Assembly (NCBI GenBank): GCA_948567375.1
Contig: OX419760.1
Span: forward strand, 17,794,001 to 17,858,000
Reading direction: 5' to 3'
Length of the DNA: 64,000 nt
Origin: Lunularia cruciata
Lineage: Eukaryota > Streptophyta > Marchantiopsida > Lunulariales > Lunulariaceae
Position numbers and translations under genes: made by a program. Shown piece after piece: positions 53,668 through 64,000 of the stretch. Positions within the stretch are counted from its first letter, which is position 1. Every line of letters starts with the position of its first letter. The notes beneath the pieces were generated by a model. It saw only the letters and a list, made by a program, of their open reading frames with translations, did no database searches and had not been told where the DNA came from.

Positions 53668-54520
53668 ACCATGATAGGTAATGTGTGTAATTGTGGTATA
53701 TGAGCATTAATTGATGCTCTAATTCAATCATAAACCGCACATATGGCTACAAACTACTATACATTGGTCTTCATACCATGCCACCAATAATGACTATGGA
53801 ATAAGTTATATATTTTCTCTACTCCAAAATGTCCTAGCTTCTTATGGCATGATGTACTTATTGTGGTGTTTGAGATGAAAGTGAAACTACTTGCACTCTA
53901 TCATCCTTCCATGCACAAAGAAGATGTCTACCTTTGAATCTAAATTTCTTGGCTTGTTGAAGGATACAATCTATCTTCTTAACACCAATTGTGCAATGCA
54001 CAACACTAGTGCAAAGATAGTCAATCACTAGAAAATCATCATGAATGTCTTGTTGACTAGTATTAATATCTCCACCGTTTGGATTTGAGAATTCAACAAG
54101 TCCTAATGTTTGTATTGAGAAACATATTACCAATGCCTTAGAAAATATACATAAGAAGGCAAGTGCATGCCAACTTGGCCCTATCTCCTCAATTGTCTCA
54201 CCATGCCAATGTGCTCTAGTGTGATCTTATTGACTGGTGCATGGGTTTTTACTCAACCCATCTACATCATGGTTCACCACTCCAAGTTTATGAATAATTG
54301 TGAAATCATACTCTTGTAAAATCAAAACCCATCATACAAGTTTCCCTAAAAGCTTGTTTGACTCCATCAACCATTTCAATGGTTATTAATCAATGATGAG
54401 AGTGAAGGGGTTACCAAATAGGTAACATAAAAAATGTAATACTATCCACACTACTACCAAGCACTCTCCCTTTTATGGACTATATTTCATCTATTTTGAA
54501 TTGTTGAATGACTTCCATAA
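53668..54520 (-). pseudogene. pol: C3 integrase zinc domain and RNase H
   Basis: Aligns with 37303-38176 of C2 plus the start of 38867: LEQAKKFRFKGRHLLCAWKDDRVQV (53858-54000) and CFSIQTLGL are readable islands. No full motif remains. Confidence 0.65.
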
Positions 54521-54699
54521 TCCACCACAAACTCCTTCCCCTCATTATCCTATAGGTTATTGCTCCAAGCCCCAATGTACTCCAATAAGTATGAACTTGG
54601 AATACGCATCCTTTGATTGGTCTCTTAAGAATAGGAGTGTCAATCTCTCCTTGTGTTCTTTAAAGCTCTCTCTTGCTCATCTAACCCAATATCACTCTT

Positions 54700-55620
54700 G
54701 TGTAAGTTTGGTTGACTTTGTCAAGGCCTTGGCATTTGCACTAAATCCTCTAACATATTGGTGATAAAATTTTGCCAACCTAAGGAATTCTTGCACTCTA
54801 CTTACATCTTAAAGCCAAGGAATAGGTGCAATAGACTCTACCTTGGTTTGCTAAACACCAAGTCCACCATAGTAGATAGTGTGGCCCAAATACTCAACTT
54901 GCTCTTGGAAAACTCTACACTTCCCAAGATGAGTCCATGAGATTTCAATCTCTCAAAACACCTCTAATAAATATCTTACATGCTCCTTCACAATAGCATT
55001 ATAGACCAAAATGTCATCAATATAGCAATGAGTAAAGTCTAATCTAGCTAAGATCTTGTTCATGACTCTTTGGAACTAGGTAGGAGCATTTTTTAACCCA
55101 ATTGTAAGAAAATCCACTAATCTAATCCATCCTCACCATGAGGATCAATAGCCCAAAATGTTATCTTGGACTATTCCTTGTCCTTGATTGGCAATTGATT
55201 ATATCTTGCTTGAAAATCCAAAGTATTGAAGAACTTTTTTGTTGCATGCTCAATTGTATCAAAGATCTCCTATGTATGTAGGCATAACATACCAATCAAA
55301 TCTAATTTGTTGGTTGATTAGATTGTAATCTCCACATATCCATCTATATGTGTAGTTGCCATGTATATCCTTCTTGGTTGACATCATTGTGGTTGAAATG
55401 TATTCTCCATGTGAGATCTCCATCAACCAACCTCACAAAGGTCTCTACTCCAACTCTAAATCAAGGTGCTCTCCATATCACTATATTTATAGGGATATCA
55501 AAAAAACTAGTGTATCATAATCAGCTCAATCCAATACCAAGTCCTTTTAGAGCACCCAAATCTTTCATATTGAAGGCATCACAACTCATATAGATCCTTA
55601 AGAACCTCCAAACTCTCCAT
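54700..55620 (-). pseudogene. pol: C3 reverse transcriptase
   Basis: Aligns with 24640-25520 of C1, including the catalytic-box region (atgtcatcaatatag near 55010-55025, reading YIDDI) and the IDPHGED-like block near 55140. Stops and indels throughout. Confidence 0.8.
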
Positions 55621-55639
55621 CTTTCTCCTCTTGTAAGCT

Positions 55640-55970
55640 TGGGTCCAATGTTTGGATCACAAGTATCCTCTATAATTGATATAGGAGTAGAAGATGCACT
55701 AACTAGCTACTACATTGAGGCCTTGGGAGCAATAATTTTTATGCTTCAAATTGCTAGAGTCCACAACTTTAGAGCAAAAGCCTCTCTCAACTTTGGCTAC
55801 AAAGCTCCACATGTCCTCTAACTACATCCCAAGTAGACCTTGCTCACTTTCATGTACCTCAAGTAGACCACTCTCACTAATAGTCATTGGTTATCTCCTA
55901 AGAATACCATGCCCACTCAGTTCATTGCTGTAAGCATGTGCTTGAATTGTCACGATAGGCTTAACGCTCA
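55640..55970 (-). pseudogene. C3 methyltransferase-RT linker
   Basis: Aligns with 25540-25895 of C1, the low-complexity linker with repeated GLLGVHL-like units between methyltransferase and RT. Confidence 0.7.
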
Positions 55971-55975
55971 CAAGT

Positions 55976-56589
55976 TGTAATGCCATTAGCTGGACAAATT
56001 AGTTAGAGGTAGAAATTAGCTTTGTAATATCTTTGGGGATATTATATACAATATCTAAGTAGGTCAGATATAATTATTACCAAAAATGATATCCACTAAT
56101 AAAGTAGAGGTCAAAAATACCTTGAAAACTTCAAAGGCAATTTTGGAGGTCCAAAAAAAAGAATTGGGCCTTAAAAATAGAAACCCCTCCTTGAACAAAG
56201 AAGGAATTTCCTTCTTCTTCATGTTTGTTTTGTAAAGATCTTTCTAAAAAAAGCCTCATCTTTGTTGTTTTGAGCTTTCTATAAAAGATTTCTCAAAGAT
56301 TTCCTTTGGTTGAACTTGTTTGGCCAACCAGATAAGACAAGGATCCAAATTCACAAAGATTCCCTTTGGTTGAACTTGTTTGACCAACCAAATAGGACAA
56401 GGGTCCAAATGTCACCAATCCATGCAACTAATCTAAGGTTGTAACTCCCTTTTAGAGGATCTTCTTGGTTATATCATAAAGACAAGGTGCTCCTCTGGAG
56501 CATCAAAGTATTGAGGAATTAAACTTTTTGTGTCTTCTCTTATATTTCTCTTGGGATTTCTCTTGTCCTCAAAAATTTACTCAATTGTA
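55976..56589 (+). mobile_element. Solo LTR of family E in C3
   Basis: 614 bp starting TGTAATGCC, with target duplication caagt (55971-55975, 56590-56594). The end is eroded (ttgta). Contains a 59-bp imperfect repeat of the cctttggttgaacttgtttg block (56301-56360 and 56361-56410). Confidence 0.85.
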
Positions 56590-56594
56590 CAAGT

Positions 56595-56869
56595 GGTGAT
56601 ACCTAACAATATGCATCATACATTGCTCAACTAATCAAAGGCTCACAATCCATGTCAAATAGTTCAAGTCCATAGCTTGACCTTACACTTGACGCTAGGA
56701 TGCATCTAACACTACTAAAATGGTGACAATACCAATATAGAAACCCATCACCCACTCTCTCTTGTTGGAATTAGGCTCCACAAATTTTTGTAACTATGGA
56801 TTTCAAACAAGTCCAAGATCTCTCTCTCAAAAAGCATGGGAGCTTGGGAAACTCATAAATGTGGATACA
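56595..56869 (-). pseudogene. C3 methyltransferase C-terminus
   Basis: Aligns with 25950-26180 of C1. Motif X reads GQAMDLNYLTW (near 56655-56690) and is the best-kept part. Cut at 56869 by another E LTR. Confidence 0.8.
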
Positions 56870-57421
56870 TGTAATACCAATAGCTAGACATATTATCTAA
56901 AGGTGAAAATTGGCTTGGTAACATCTTGAAGGATATTATATATGATGGATTAAGTAGATAAGATAGAGGTATCACCAAAAGAGTACTTCTACTAATAGTG
57001 TAAGAGCCAAAAATAGCCAAAAAACTTTAGTCAATTTTGGAGGCCTAAACAAATGAATTAGGCGTAAAAAATGAATGATCTCTTTCCCAAGGGCCAAAAA
57101 TTCTGGCCTTCCCTCCCCATTGTTTGTCTTGTTGAGAGCTTTCTAATGGTACCTCACCCATGCAATTCTAATATTCCTACAAGAAGATTCACTAAATATT
57201 CCTCTTGGTCAAAGCTTGTTTGACCAACTAGATAAGACAAGAACCAACATGTCACCAATTCATGTATCTGATCCAAGGGTGGAACTTACTTTGAGGGAAT
57301 CCTCTTTGCTATGTAATAAAGACAAGGTGCTCCTTTGGGGCATTTGAGTTTTGATTGTGAAGCTTTGTGTTCTTTCTTTTGGATTTTCTCTTGGGAGTTC
57401 TCTTGTCCTCAAAACATTACA
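56870..57421 (+). repeat. E-family LTR at the C3 edge
   Basis: 552 bp, TGTAATACC...AACATTACA. Left flank ataca and right flank ctaag do not match, so one side was rearranged after insertion, or this is one LTR of a longer, lost element. Confidence 0.85.
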
Positions 57422-60310
57422 CTAAGACTAACAATCTAACATCCAAGCAAACTAGCTTTGGTCTTGCAAATGTCATAAAAAAATCTATTTTTTTTTAATA
57501 ATGTGTTTTTTTTTATCATCTTATCATTGGTAGAGTTGCAATTTTATTATTTATTTTATAATAATAATCACTCAGGAAGCATATTCATGTTGAATAGCTA
57601 TGGAATATATGTATAAGTGAAGGAGAGGGAATGCTTATGAAGTCATACATCTGATAGCTTACTTGGATTATTTTAGACTTCTAAACATTCTAAAGAAGGT
57701 AAAGACTTGACAAATAGTGTAAAAAGCATAAATAGAAGATATATGATACTTTAAGAAAATAATAATTTTAATTGTGTTTGGGTTAGGACATAGTATATAG
57801 TTTTGGTAGTATCCCTTCCTAGCAATTTTTATAAGTTGAATGCATGATCCATAAAGCTCATCTCCACTGACCAAGTGTAAGTAGGAGTACAAACCTAAGA
57901 CTCTAGTATCATGTGCATGTCAAACATATGAAGTTGAGAAATAGATTAATCCATACTATAAGTAAATGAGATACTTAAGAAACCTAAAATCAAATAGAGT
58001 TAATAAATTAATTCTCTAGAAGTTTTTAGCAGAGTTAGTTTACTTAATTTCTTATCTTCCAAGTAGGTTTTAGTGTTAGAAAGTTATTAGTTTTCTCAAT
58101 AAACATACATCTATTATAAGAGATTATATCTAGAAAGTAAATGAACTGTTGCAAAGTCCATTATATTTTAATCTTCTATATGTAATACTCTTAAAATTTT
58201 CATTGAGGTTAGTTCAAAATGAACTATTTCTTTACTTGTAATATCATTGATGAAATTCTACTTATTTATTAGACTTTGTAATCCATTTATCTCCTTTCTA
58301 ACTCTTCCTTGATACTTATTCCTCTTATTGTGCAATTATTTCCAATAGGAAAAAACTTGTTATCCCTTTTATGATTTTCTTAAAATATTATTTTTTTACC
58401 TTCCTTTCAAACTTTGGATAGGTAAACCTTTCAACCTATAAAGTGGAATGTTTTATCCTAATAGAGTAGTAATAATTCTAAAGGTAAATTAATAAAAAAA
58501 ATTGTAAAGTCTTAAGAAGTTTCATAAAGGAATGTTTAAAAGTTATATATGGATAATTGTTTAATAAGTTCTTGGTAACTTTTCTATAAACTTATGTTGT
58601 AAGCTGTTTAAGAATTTGTAGCAAAGTCTCATAAGGTACTTGATTAACGTTCTCATATGGTTGGACTTGGGCTCCAATGCATCAAAGAACCTTCTTTAAA
58701 ATGGAATAACTTGTTGATAGCTCATTCTTATATATTTCAAGTACAAATTCTTAAGTGAAATGTAATAGAATTGGGTGCAATATTTTACATTTCCTGATAC
58801 TTCCCATTTTGTTCCTAATTAATATCTTTTGCTTAATTTTGTCTTCTTGCTTTTTATATTTAATGTTTTAGATCTGTATCAAAGTAAGAATAGGATAGAT
58901 AAATCATGGTCCTTTAAAACAGCCACTTCAAATCACTCAGATTTTGCATCCACATCATCCATAAGTACCACTTAAATCACTTCAAAGTATCATATTTTGC
59001 TTATATCTTTTCAAGTACTATCTTGTTGTCAAAATGAACCTTTAGTGCTTTAGGTTATCACTTATGGTTGAAAATTAATGAAAGCTATATTTACATTTTG
59101 ATTTAAACTTGATTAAATTGGAGATATTTTTGGACTTGAAAACTTGGATATTGGATTGTGGATTGTATAACTTATACAAGACAAGTCAACTAGTTATAGA
59201 AGCTATAATATATGAAAGAGAAAATTGATAATTCATGATAATTACAAGGCCTAATAAAACAATTTAAGTAACTTATTAGGTGCATCCTCAATTTTAAGAA
59301 GGTTGATAGCTTGACATATAAAATTTTATTTCATCTTTATGATATTTTCTTGCAATATCCTTGTAGAATTTTGATAGATTATGCTAGTTTAGAAAATTTC
59401 ATGTCAATATAATTTATAAAGGAGATTAAGGCTTTTGTTGCATTAAAATTATATATGGAAGATAGATAGAAGAAAATACTTATATTTTGGACTCTTGGTC
59501 CAATATTTCTCAAGATTGCATGAGAGTCTATCAAGTTAATGAAAATCTTAATTGAACCTTTGCAATATCATATCCTTCTAGGATAACCTTAGTTTGATGG
59601 TCATCATGCTGAAGTTGATTGTGCAAAATGAGGAAATTCAAGATATACATTAACCAAAGTACTATATTTTGTACATTTATCATATGTGGTGAAGAAATCC
59701 TAAATTATTATTTGTAGCATGGAAGATAAGTACATTAGTGTGTTATTGAGAAGTCTATTAGAAAATAAAAAAATTTGATAGAACAAGTAGTGAAGATAGG
59801 AAGAGAATAGATGTACCAAGGATTGAACATAGTAAATAACAAATGTAAAAGATGACATAAGGCACTATTATAAAGACTTGCATGCAGTTTTACTTCCTAC
59901 CAAGGTTCACGGTTCACTTTCTAGCCAAGTTACTCAGTCCTTACGAAGGTTCTTCAAAACCTTATATTCCAAGAAGTTCTTAGGTACCCTCTAAATATTC
60001 CTTTATTGAAGTCACATACTATTTTTAAAATTTTGTTGGAAATTTCTAGGAATTAATCGACCAAAATGCTACTATATTATTTTATAAACTACCCTAGATT
60101 GTTTTTCTTTTTGCTAGTTAATAATATCCTCATCATGTGTTTCATTTTGAAACTATTGGAAGAAATATTAAGCAATATAAGGATGATGAAAGAGCATCCT
60201 ATGTAGAATCATGAAGTGGATAACTATTCTAAAGAAATTTTTATCAAGTTTATTGATGTCCACAATTATCTATATGCTTGACAAATTTTTGATCAATTTC
60301 ATACTATCAA
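57422..60310. other. AT-rich DNA without recognisable features
   Basis: About 2.9 kb of very AT-rich sequence with poly-T runs near 57480-57510. No ORF above chance, no RNA gene and no alignment to families A-E noticed. It may be the worn 3' end and LTR of the D-like element to its right, or old intergenic DNA. Confidence 0.5.
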
Positions 60311-60590
60311 TGATCCTCAAACATGACAACAAACATGGAAGTTGAACTTGGTTAAGAAAAGAAAATGAGTGTGAGATGACACATTTCAATATGGAAGTTT
60401 GATAGACAACATGAATTTATAGGGGAAGATCAAGTTGCTACACAGTAATAAGTATGATTATTGTCCTCAATCATGACAAAAAACATGGAAGTTGAAATTG
60501 GTTAAGAAAAGAAATTGAGTGTGAAATGACACATTTCAATATGGAAGTTTGATAGACAACATAAATACGTAGGGGAAGATCAAATTGATA
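60311..60590. repeat. Direct duplication, 150-bp period
   Basis: catgacaacaaacatggaag starts at 60322 and recurs as catgacaaaaaacatggaag at 60472; about 115 bp per copy align with few differences. It lies in the integrase C-terminal region of the D-like relic. Confidence 0.88.
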
Positions 60591-63500
60591 TGCAATAAGA
60601 GAGACAATTTCAAGATAAAGAACAGTCCAATGAGAGCAAGTTTACAAATCTTATTATCAAGGGGTGAAAGAAGGTTATGAACAAAGAGGTTAAATTTACC
60701 ACAAAGAAAGATCACAATGGTGTATATCAATATTTTTTGTTGAAAATTTAAAGCAATAAGCAAACAAGCTTTGGCTTCTAGCAAGGAAGAAGATAAGGTA
60801 AATAAGAAGGTAGAAGATTGAAAAATAAGAAGATGGAAGCTTAAAAAAACTACTAAGAATTCAAATTTAATTATTATAATTGAGATAGAAAAGAGAAAAT
60901 CTATTACTTGTGTAATTTGATTTGTCATAGAAAATATTCCTAATGAGAAGGAGAGTATACTAATCAGTGGGTTGTTGTGGGAAATTTTCATGGTTAGAAG
61001 ATAATTAACTAATTTCTATGGTGTCTATTAAAAAATGAATAAATCATAACTTCTAAGATATAATTGGCATATTTCATTTGACAATCTATTTAGAAAGAAA
61101 AGTAGCAGACTTTGCTAATTTGGTACCTAAAACCTTGGAAAATTCTTGTGAAAACATGATGGTAGAGTATAGACCGCAATCAGACATGACTACACTTGGA
61201 AGTCCATGATGAAAAAATATAATATCAAACTAGAGCTTGACTAATTGAGGCATACCTTTTATATCATATTATAGGAGCTAAGTGAATTACTTACTCTGAT
61301 TACCCACAAACTAAGTATCATGTAACCTTGAGCAATGATAAAGAGAGGAAATTTAAACTCATTTGCAACGTGAGGAGATTTAAACTTGAGCAATGTGAGG
61401 AGATTTAAACTCATATGCTCTTAATATGAAGCATGAATTAGCAAAGATTAGAGTAGACTATGAATTTTAACTTTGAAGACTTCTTCATTTGGAAATTTTC
61501 ACATAAGTAAAAAATCCATAATTATCAAGATATGTTTGACTATCATCCATAGCATTGAAGACAATGAATAGACTTATATACTCAAAGGTGGACTACCATA
61601 GAGATATCACATGTTTCTTTGTATTGAGCCAAATAAGGAGTACGATGATATGGAATACATATTTGATTACACTTGTATAACAATCCATTCTTCATAAAAA
61701 TGAACTATAAATACATTCTTAGTTGTAATCACATTAAACAAGGTAGAAGAAAATATCAACTTGCAATTTATTTTGGTACTATGGTGGGTAGTGTATTAGT
61801 AGATCACATTAATATCAAGCTCAATTGGAAAATCAAGGAGTTGCTTTTAATATTTAGAAAGTGCTTATAAGAGTAATTTGAAAAATTCTAAATTCAAAAA
61901 TTTAAATCATATAAATGCAGTTTTTTCTTCTCATTAATGATATCAACCATTCTTGTATTCAAAGTGAATTTTATACAAAAATAGCTTGTGGTTGGTTTGC
62001 ATAACCAAAAGCTTGCACAATATATAATACTACCAAATATTGGTAGCATATAGAATAAATAGTTATTCACACTCATAAGCAAATTTTTTTTTATAAAAAA
62101 TAATTACCTTCAAGATCTTGAAGGCAAAGGCAATTGGGTATTAAACCATATATTAATTCCTTTTATAGTAATTCTTTGATAATAGTGATAAAAGCATCCA
62201 AATCAACTATACAAGGTTATTTGGATAATACCATTGTAAAATTAGACTGATACCCATTTTATTGAGCTTTTGGAAAGAAACCTTTAATATTACACTGAAA
62301 TTTGTACTTAAGTGATTGGTGAGTAGTGCTACAAAATATACATAGTCATATATAAACTATAAATAAAACTTTCCAACTTACTAAATCCTCATATATCACA
62401 AATTGCAAAATGATCCTTGTAAGATGGTAGTGAATTATGATAATCTTTAAATTTTTTATCATATAATGAAAGAGAACAAACTTATACATGTTAAGTTCTT
62501 AAGCACACAAAAACTTATGGTCCTCCAAGTAAGTTGCTCAATTGATTCTAGTGAGCTTTGTGTTTCCTCATCAAATGCCTCCTTCATATATCTAACTCAT
62601 GTAATTGTTCAAGTGATCTCATGCTATTTGGACAACCTAAAATGTAATGTTTAAGATGGTTATATATGGACTTGTCTTCTATTTTGATATAGTTTTTCAT
62701 TATCAATATAAATAAGTAGTTTGTTGTTGGATAATATTAAACTTCATCGGAGTGCGTTCATTCCATTGTGTATGATATGTCTTCAATTTGTCTTGCATTA
62801 TATCAATCTCTAAAGAAATTCCTTTCTTCCTTAGATAATGTGTGTTTGTATGACTTGGGTATATTATGAATATGCAAAATTTGAAGAGAAAAGACAATCA
62901 AATCTCATTGAAATCTTTCTTTTGCCTAAATTTCCTCATGATTATCTCGATCTTTATGCAAAACAATCATATGATTTTACTCCATACATATTTGGTATCT
63001 ATATGAAAATATTCCAAAATTGAACTACATAATCCTTTCTCAAACCAAAGCTTTGTAAGTTGATATAGTGTTGTTTATGCTACAATAGTAACTTGAAATC
63101 TAGATATAATGGTTCCCTTAAACTAATAAACTAATTGGGATCCCAAATTTGTACTGTTTTTACTCTACTTGCAACTGCAACTTGGATTTTGCAATGCTTT
63201 CCAATTGGCTAGCAGGAAATAGAACTTTGCTATCATGATCAAGTATATTAGAGCTCGAAAGCATTACTCATAATCAAGGCAAAATTCTCCAATACGTTAG
63301 CCTTGCATCAAATAATTGTAGCTTCAGAAAATGTACATAAGTTATTTTTCACTAAAATAATGCTCCTTCCAATTATTGTGGTTGATCATAACACTCCAAT
63401 GCTTTAGTGAGATGCTTGATTTATTGTTGCATTCCTTGAATCATACGGTTGTCCATTATATTTGTCACTATCAAATTAAAGAAAACATAAAATTTCAATT

Positions 63501-64000
63501 GGATTATAAGTAGCACACATCCATCTTTAAATATAAGTGATAAAAAAAGACAAATGGTTCATCAAACATAAGGATAGTATCTAAGAAAGTTTCACAAAAA
63601 GAAGATATTTGAAATGACACAAAATAAAAGGGCTATTTTGACATCACACAAAAGTGAAAATCACTATGACTTGGAAGTGATTTTAAAAGGAATATAGACT
63701 CCATCCATCTCATCTTTGCTCCTAATATGTGACCTTGTGCAAAGTTTCCTTATTGTTCATGATTTTTGTGTAAAATGCATCACAATGGATATCTTTCAAA
63801 TTTTCCAAGTCCAAATATATTTTCTATAAAGAAGTTAACATGGATACTCTAGGTTGAGACAAACATTCCTTTCCATGGTTATGATAATATTACTTGAGAT
63901 TCCTTAGCAAAATATTTTCTTCCACGATCATTTTTTTTCTTTGGATATAGTTGTTTAGGATCTACTATATAGAAACTTGATTAATGATCATTAATCATAC
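60311..64000 (-). mobile_element. Element D4: ancient D-like chromovirus relic
   Basis: Minus-strand relic recognised by collinear weak matches to D2: integrase C-terminus (60991-60536: EAKACLLIALNFQQK, NKICKLALIGLFFIL against HKLAPNWIGPFFI), integrase core (about 61150-61230), RT/RNase H traces (about 61950-62200), gag (63180-63450, ccaattggctag...aaaattctccaat...gagatgcttgatttattg) and a primer-site region (63695-63725, catccatctcatctttgctcctaata). The LTR should start near 63725 and continue past the window. Every frame is closed. Confidence 0.65.

Larger units (their letters stand above)
53668..56869 (-). mobile_element. Element C3: oldest C copy, integrase to methyltransferase
   Basis: Minus-strand C-family pol cut by C2 on the left. 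Integrase zinc region and RNase H (53668-54520), RT (54700-55620) and methyltransferase C-terminus (55640-55970, then 56595-56869 after an E LTR). Heavily mutated; only the alignment to C1 and C2 reveals it. It retains the RT-to-methyltransferase junction deleted from C2, which confirms the domain order seen in C1. Confidence 0.82.

Noticed and set aside
57480-57515. Poly-T runs as a possible poly(A) tail of a LINE or retro-pseudogene on the minus strand
   Set aside because: Runs are short, interrupted and not flanked by a target duplication or any LINE-like coding sequence.
60536-60991. Hydrophobic 151-codon ORF that looks like a membrane protein
   Set aside because: Collinear with the D-family integrase C-terminal module (GKFNLF, CKLALIGLFFI); hydrophobicity comes from AT-rich decay (Ile, Leu and Phe codons).
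1-64000. Endogenous pararetrovirus or envelope-bearing retrovirus
   Set aside because: All pol segments have the PR-RT-RH-INT order and LTRs with target duplications; no movement protein, transactivator or env-like ORF with signal and transmembrane segments was found.
1-64000. CRISPR arrays, tRNA and rRNA genes, host exons
   Set aside because: No regularly spaced short repeats, no cloverleaf-capable tRNA genes (only primer sites complementary to tRNA ends), no rRNA sequence, and no non-element coding region noticed.

Overview
The window contains only plant transposable elements. I see no host gene, tRNA, rRNA or CRISPR array. It is a nested stack of Ty3/gypsy LTR retrotransposons, as expected for a land plant with a large, repeat-rich genome. 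Plant origin is inferred from element types (chromodomain-bearing chromoviruses primed by initiator tRNA-Met, and Athila/Tat-like gypsy elements) and from LTRs with TATA boxes and heat-shock-type motifs. The species cannot be read from the sequence.

Five families recur; letters are mine. A (LTR about 0.7 kb; extra zinc-knuckle ORF before gag; PR-RT-RH-INT) and B (LTR about 2.8 kb; three gag zinc knuckles; tRNA-Asp-like primer site) belong near the Athila/Tat branch. C (LTR about 1.3 kb) carries a cytosine-5 DNA methyltransferase between protease and reverse transcriptase and a decayed PHD-finger-like module after integrase. D (LTR about 0.4 kb) is a chromovirus with a chromodomain and an initiator-Met primer site. 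E is seen only as solo LTRs of about 0.55-0.74 kb.

Layout: 1-21591 is A (+), with a solo B LTR in its 5' LTR (247-2474, target duplication ctctc) and a full B element (6936-18759, minus, target duplication tgcaa) in its RT. A lies in the gag region of a second, inverted A copy (A2, 21592-24614). A2 cuts the RT of C1 (24615-31567, minus: gag, PR, methyltransferase, RT). C1 abuts D1 (31568-33051, minus), which abuts D3 (33052-35959, plus). D3 ends in the stub of the C2 3' LTR. C2 (35960-53667, minus) has been cut by a solo A LTR, a solo B LTR, an A-LTR fragment, an E LTR, and inside that E LTR a complete D2 element (42239-48569, target duplication aaaga) that itself holds a solo E LTR. C2 sits in the integrase region of C3 (53668-56869). 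Two E LTRs and a very old D-like element (about 60.3-64.0 kb) close the window after about 2.9 kb of featureless AT-rich DNA.

None of the polyproteins is intact. Many premature stops look like single C-to-T or G-to-A changes, as expected of heavily methylated, silenced DNA. The three C copies together let one reconstruct the element order LTR-Gag-PR-methyltransferase-RT-RH-INT-PHD-LTR, a retrotransposon carrying both a candidate DNA-methylation writer and a candidate histone reader. The other notable system is B, whose LTR, downstream of its TATA box, encodes a conserved basic ORF and a coiled-coil ORF of about 437 codons, so these would be the first ORFs on the genomic RNA.
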